Assembly (NCBI GenBank): GCA_016758965.1
Contig: JAEPRB010000042.1
Coordinates: 62,001-126,000 of the forward strand
DNA from: Circinella minor
Taxonomy: Eukaryota; Mucoromycota; Mucoromycetes; Mucorales; Lichtheimiaceae
Length of the DNA stretch: 64,000 nt
Direction of reading: 5' to 3'
Shown here in pieces: positions 62,895 to 64,000 of the stretch. The notes beneath the pieces are model-generated. The model saw only the letters and a list, made by a program, of their open reading frames with translations. It had not been told where the DNA came from and ran no database searches. Every line of letters begins with the position of its first letter. Position 1 is the stretch's first letter. Both the position numbers and the translations under genes were made by a program.

Positions 62895-64000
62895 TTAATA
62901 TTTATTAGCAGAAAGCGCATAGACAGGTCTTTCACCTGGATGTTCACCAATAGTCCATAATTCATCCCCTTGTTGTCGGTAAGTGAGATCTTCAGGCCCT
63001 TTTGAAAGTTCCCCAGTATACTGTTGTAAAGCACCTGTGCTGCGATCCCATGTATATAAATCACCATTTGTATTTTCGCCACGAGAACACGAAAAGTAAT
63101 ACTTTTGAACACCATCCTTGGTAACAGAAGTAACACCTTGCATTGATTTTAATCCGACATAGTAAAACTCAGTAGCAGTGGCGTACGTATCGGAACTATG
63201 GATAGGAAGACGTGTGTTGTAATCAAGATCGAATCGCACAATACGATTGTTAACGCCTGATGAATTGTATTGACCCATTACGAAAGAATCAGGAGTAGTA
63301 GTGCGGTCCAGACTAATAAACGAATAGCGAAAGTCTTTTGCTACATCTGAATTAGCCAAGTAATAGCCCCACTGAGGAATAACGTATCTAATACGAATAA
63401 AGAAACAGTTTAGAAATATATTTTGGATATCGTCATTTTACTGTGATTTCTGATAAAGCGTAATAAACAAAACATACTTGTAATTTGCAGCTTCATATCT
63501 ATCACTGCTCACATAGCCAATCTGATCACCAACAGTAACTTTACAAATATGACCTAAATCAAAGATACGTACACCTGCATTTGTATCAACCACATATAAC
63601 TTGTCATCATACCACATAATACCACCAGCGTGAATTCTGACAGGATGAAACGATGGAACACCAGATGAAGTTTCTTCGGGAACAACCAAAAGTACATTAC
63701 GATAATTATGCTGTTCTTTATTCATGTCAACAAATGAAATACGAACTCCCTTATTTGCTGGATCACTTGCTGGTACTGTATGGTCATACCATGATACTAG
63801 CATAATATTATTGTCACCATATGTTCCTTTGTCATAAGCATCGGATGAAGAAGTAACACCTTGAGGATACCATTTGTCGGTATTAATATCATCATAACCA
63901 GTTTTTTTTATCCCACCTAGTATTTATAATAAATAAGTATTTTTAATTCAATTGCACTCTAACAGATATACAGCAAGTACAAATAGTAGAGATATCAAAA
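62895..64000 (-). CDS. Secreted-type protein, C-terminal part (partial at window edge)
   Basis: Two exons are visible, 63478-63916 and 62895-63387, encoding about 310 residues in frame; the 5' part lies beyond or close to the right edge. Features are KWYPQGVTSSSDAY, NIMLVSWYDH, GVRISFVDMN, HPVRIHAGGIMWYDDKLYVV, DTNAGVRIFDL, YYFSCSRGENTNGD and GPEDLTYRQQGDELWTIGEH. The repeating strand-turn pattern suggests a beta-propeller-like fold. The same string of motifs is familiar to me from secreted proteins of Streptomyces-type bacteria, so an ancient transfer is possible; this is from memory and untested. No function can be assigned. The stretch 63917-64000 may hold intron plus a signal-peptide exon (LISLLFVLA). 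Confidence 0.7.

Overview
This window looks like nuclear DNA of an early-diverging fungus, most likely Mucoromycota and possibly Mucorales. It is very AT-rich. The genes carry many short GT-AG introns (about 50-140 nt), and the proteins are typically fungal (DRG-binding CCCH protein, Atf1-type bZIP, NRT2-type nitrate transporter). The placement within Mucoromycota is inference. No rRNA, intact tRNA or CRISPR array was seen. All gene models were built by hand from reading frames and splice sites.

Gene island 1 (2.3-16.0 kb) holds a 12-exon SANT-SWIRM-JAMM histone H2A deubiquitinase of MYSM1 type (minus), a plant-type plasma-membrane H+-ATPase (plus), an SDR reductase (minus), an HP1-like chromodomain/chromoshadow protein (minus) and a ZC3H15/Tma46-like protein (minus). 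Two of the five are chromatin proteins. The deubiquitinase and the H+-ATPase are divergent across about 1 kb; the ATPase and SDR genes converge.

Gene-poor region 1 (16.0-27.6 kb) contains a tandemly duplicated small membrane-protein-like gene with one decayed copy, a pair of about 155-bp inverted repeats 4.5 kb apart, and a tRNA-like Pol III element between them.

Gene island 2 (27.6-43.0 kb) carries the ribonucleotide reductase large subunit, with a cluster of ACGCGT (MCB-type) sites at its 5' end, a PH-like/coiled-coil protein, an eroded gene with an inverted partial copy, an Atf1-like bZIP factor, a mitochondrial ABHD11-like hydrolase and an AT-hook protein. Gene-poor region 2 (43-54 kb) has only weak small ORFs and tRNA-like fragments.

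Gene island 3 (54-64 kb) has a broken nitrate-transporter paralogue, an intact nitrate transporter with both nitrate signatures, a TPR-F-box-LRR protein of Pof3/Dia2 layout, and the 3' part of a secreted-type protein that runs off the right edge. No nitrate or nitrite reductase is visible.

The strongest points for a second look are the fungal MYSM1-type enzyme with an intact metal site, the HP1 protein with a very long low-complexity hinge, the plant-type H+-ATPase, a 38-nt cassette with ideal splice sites that would truncate the SDR, the MCB cluster at RNR1, and the inverted-repeat pair around a noncoding 4.5-kb core. No clear-cut undescribed multi-gene system was found.
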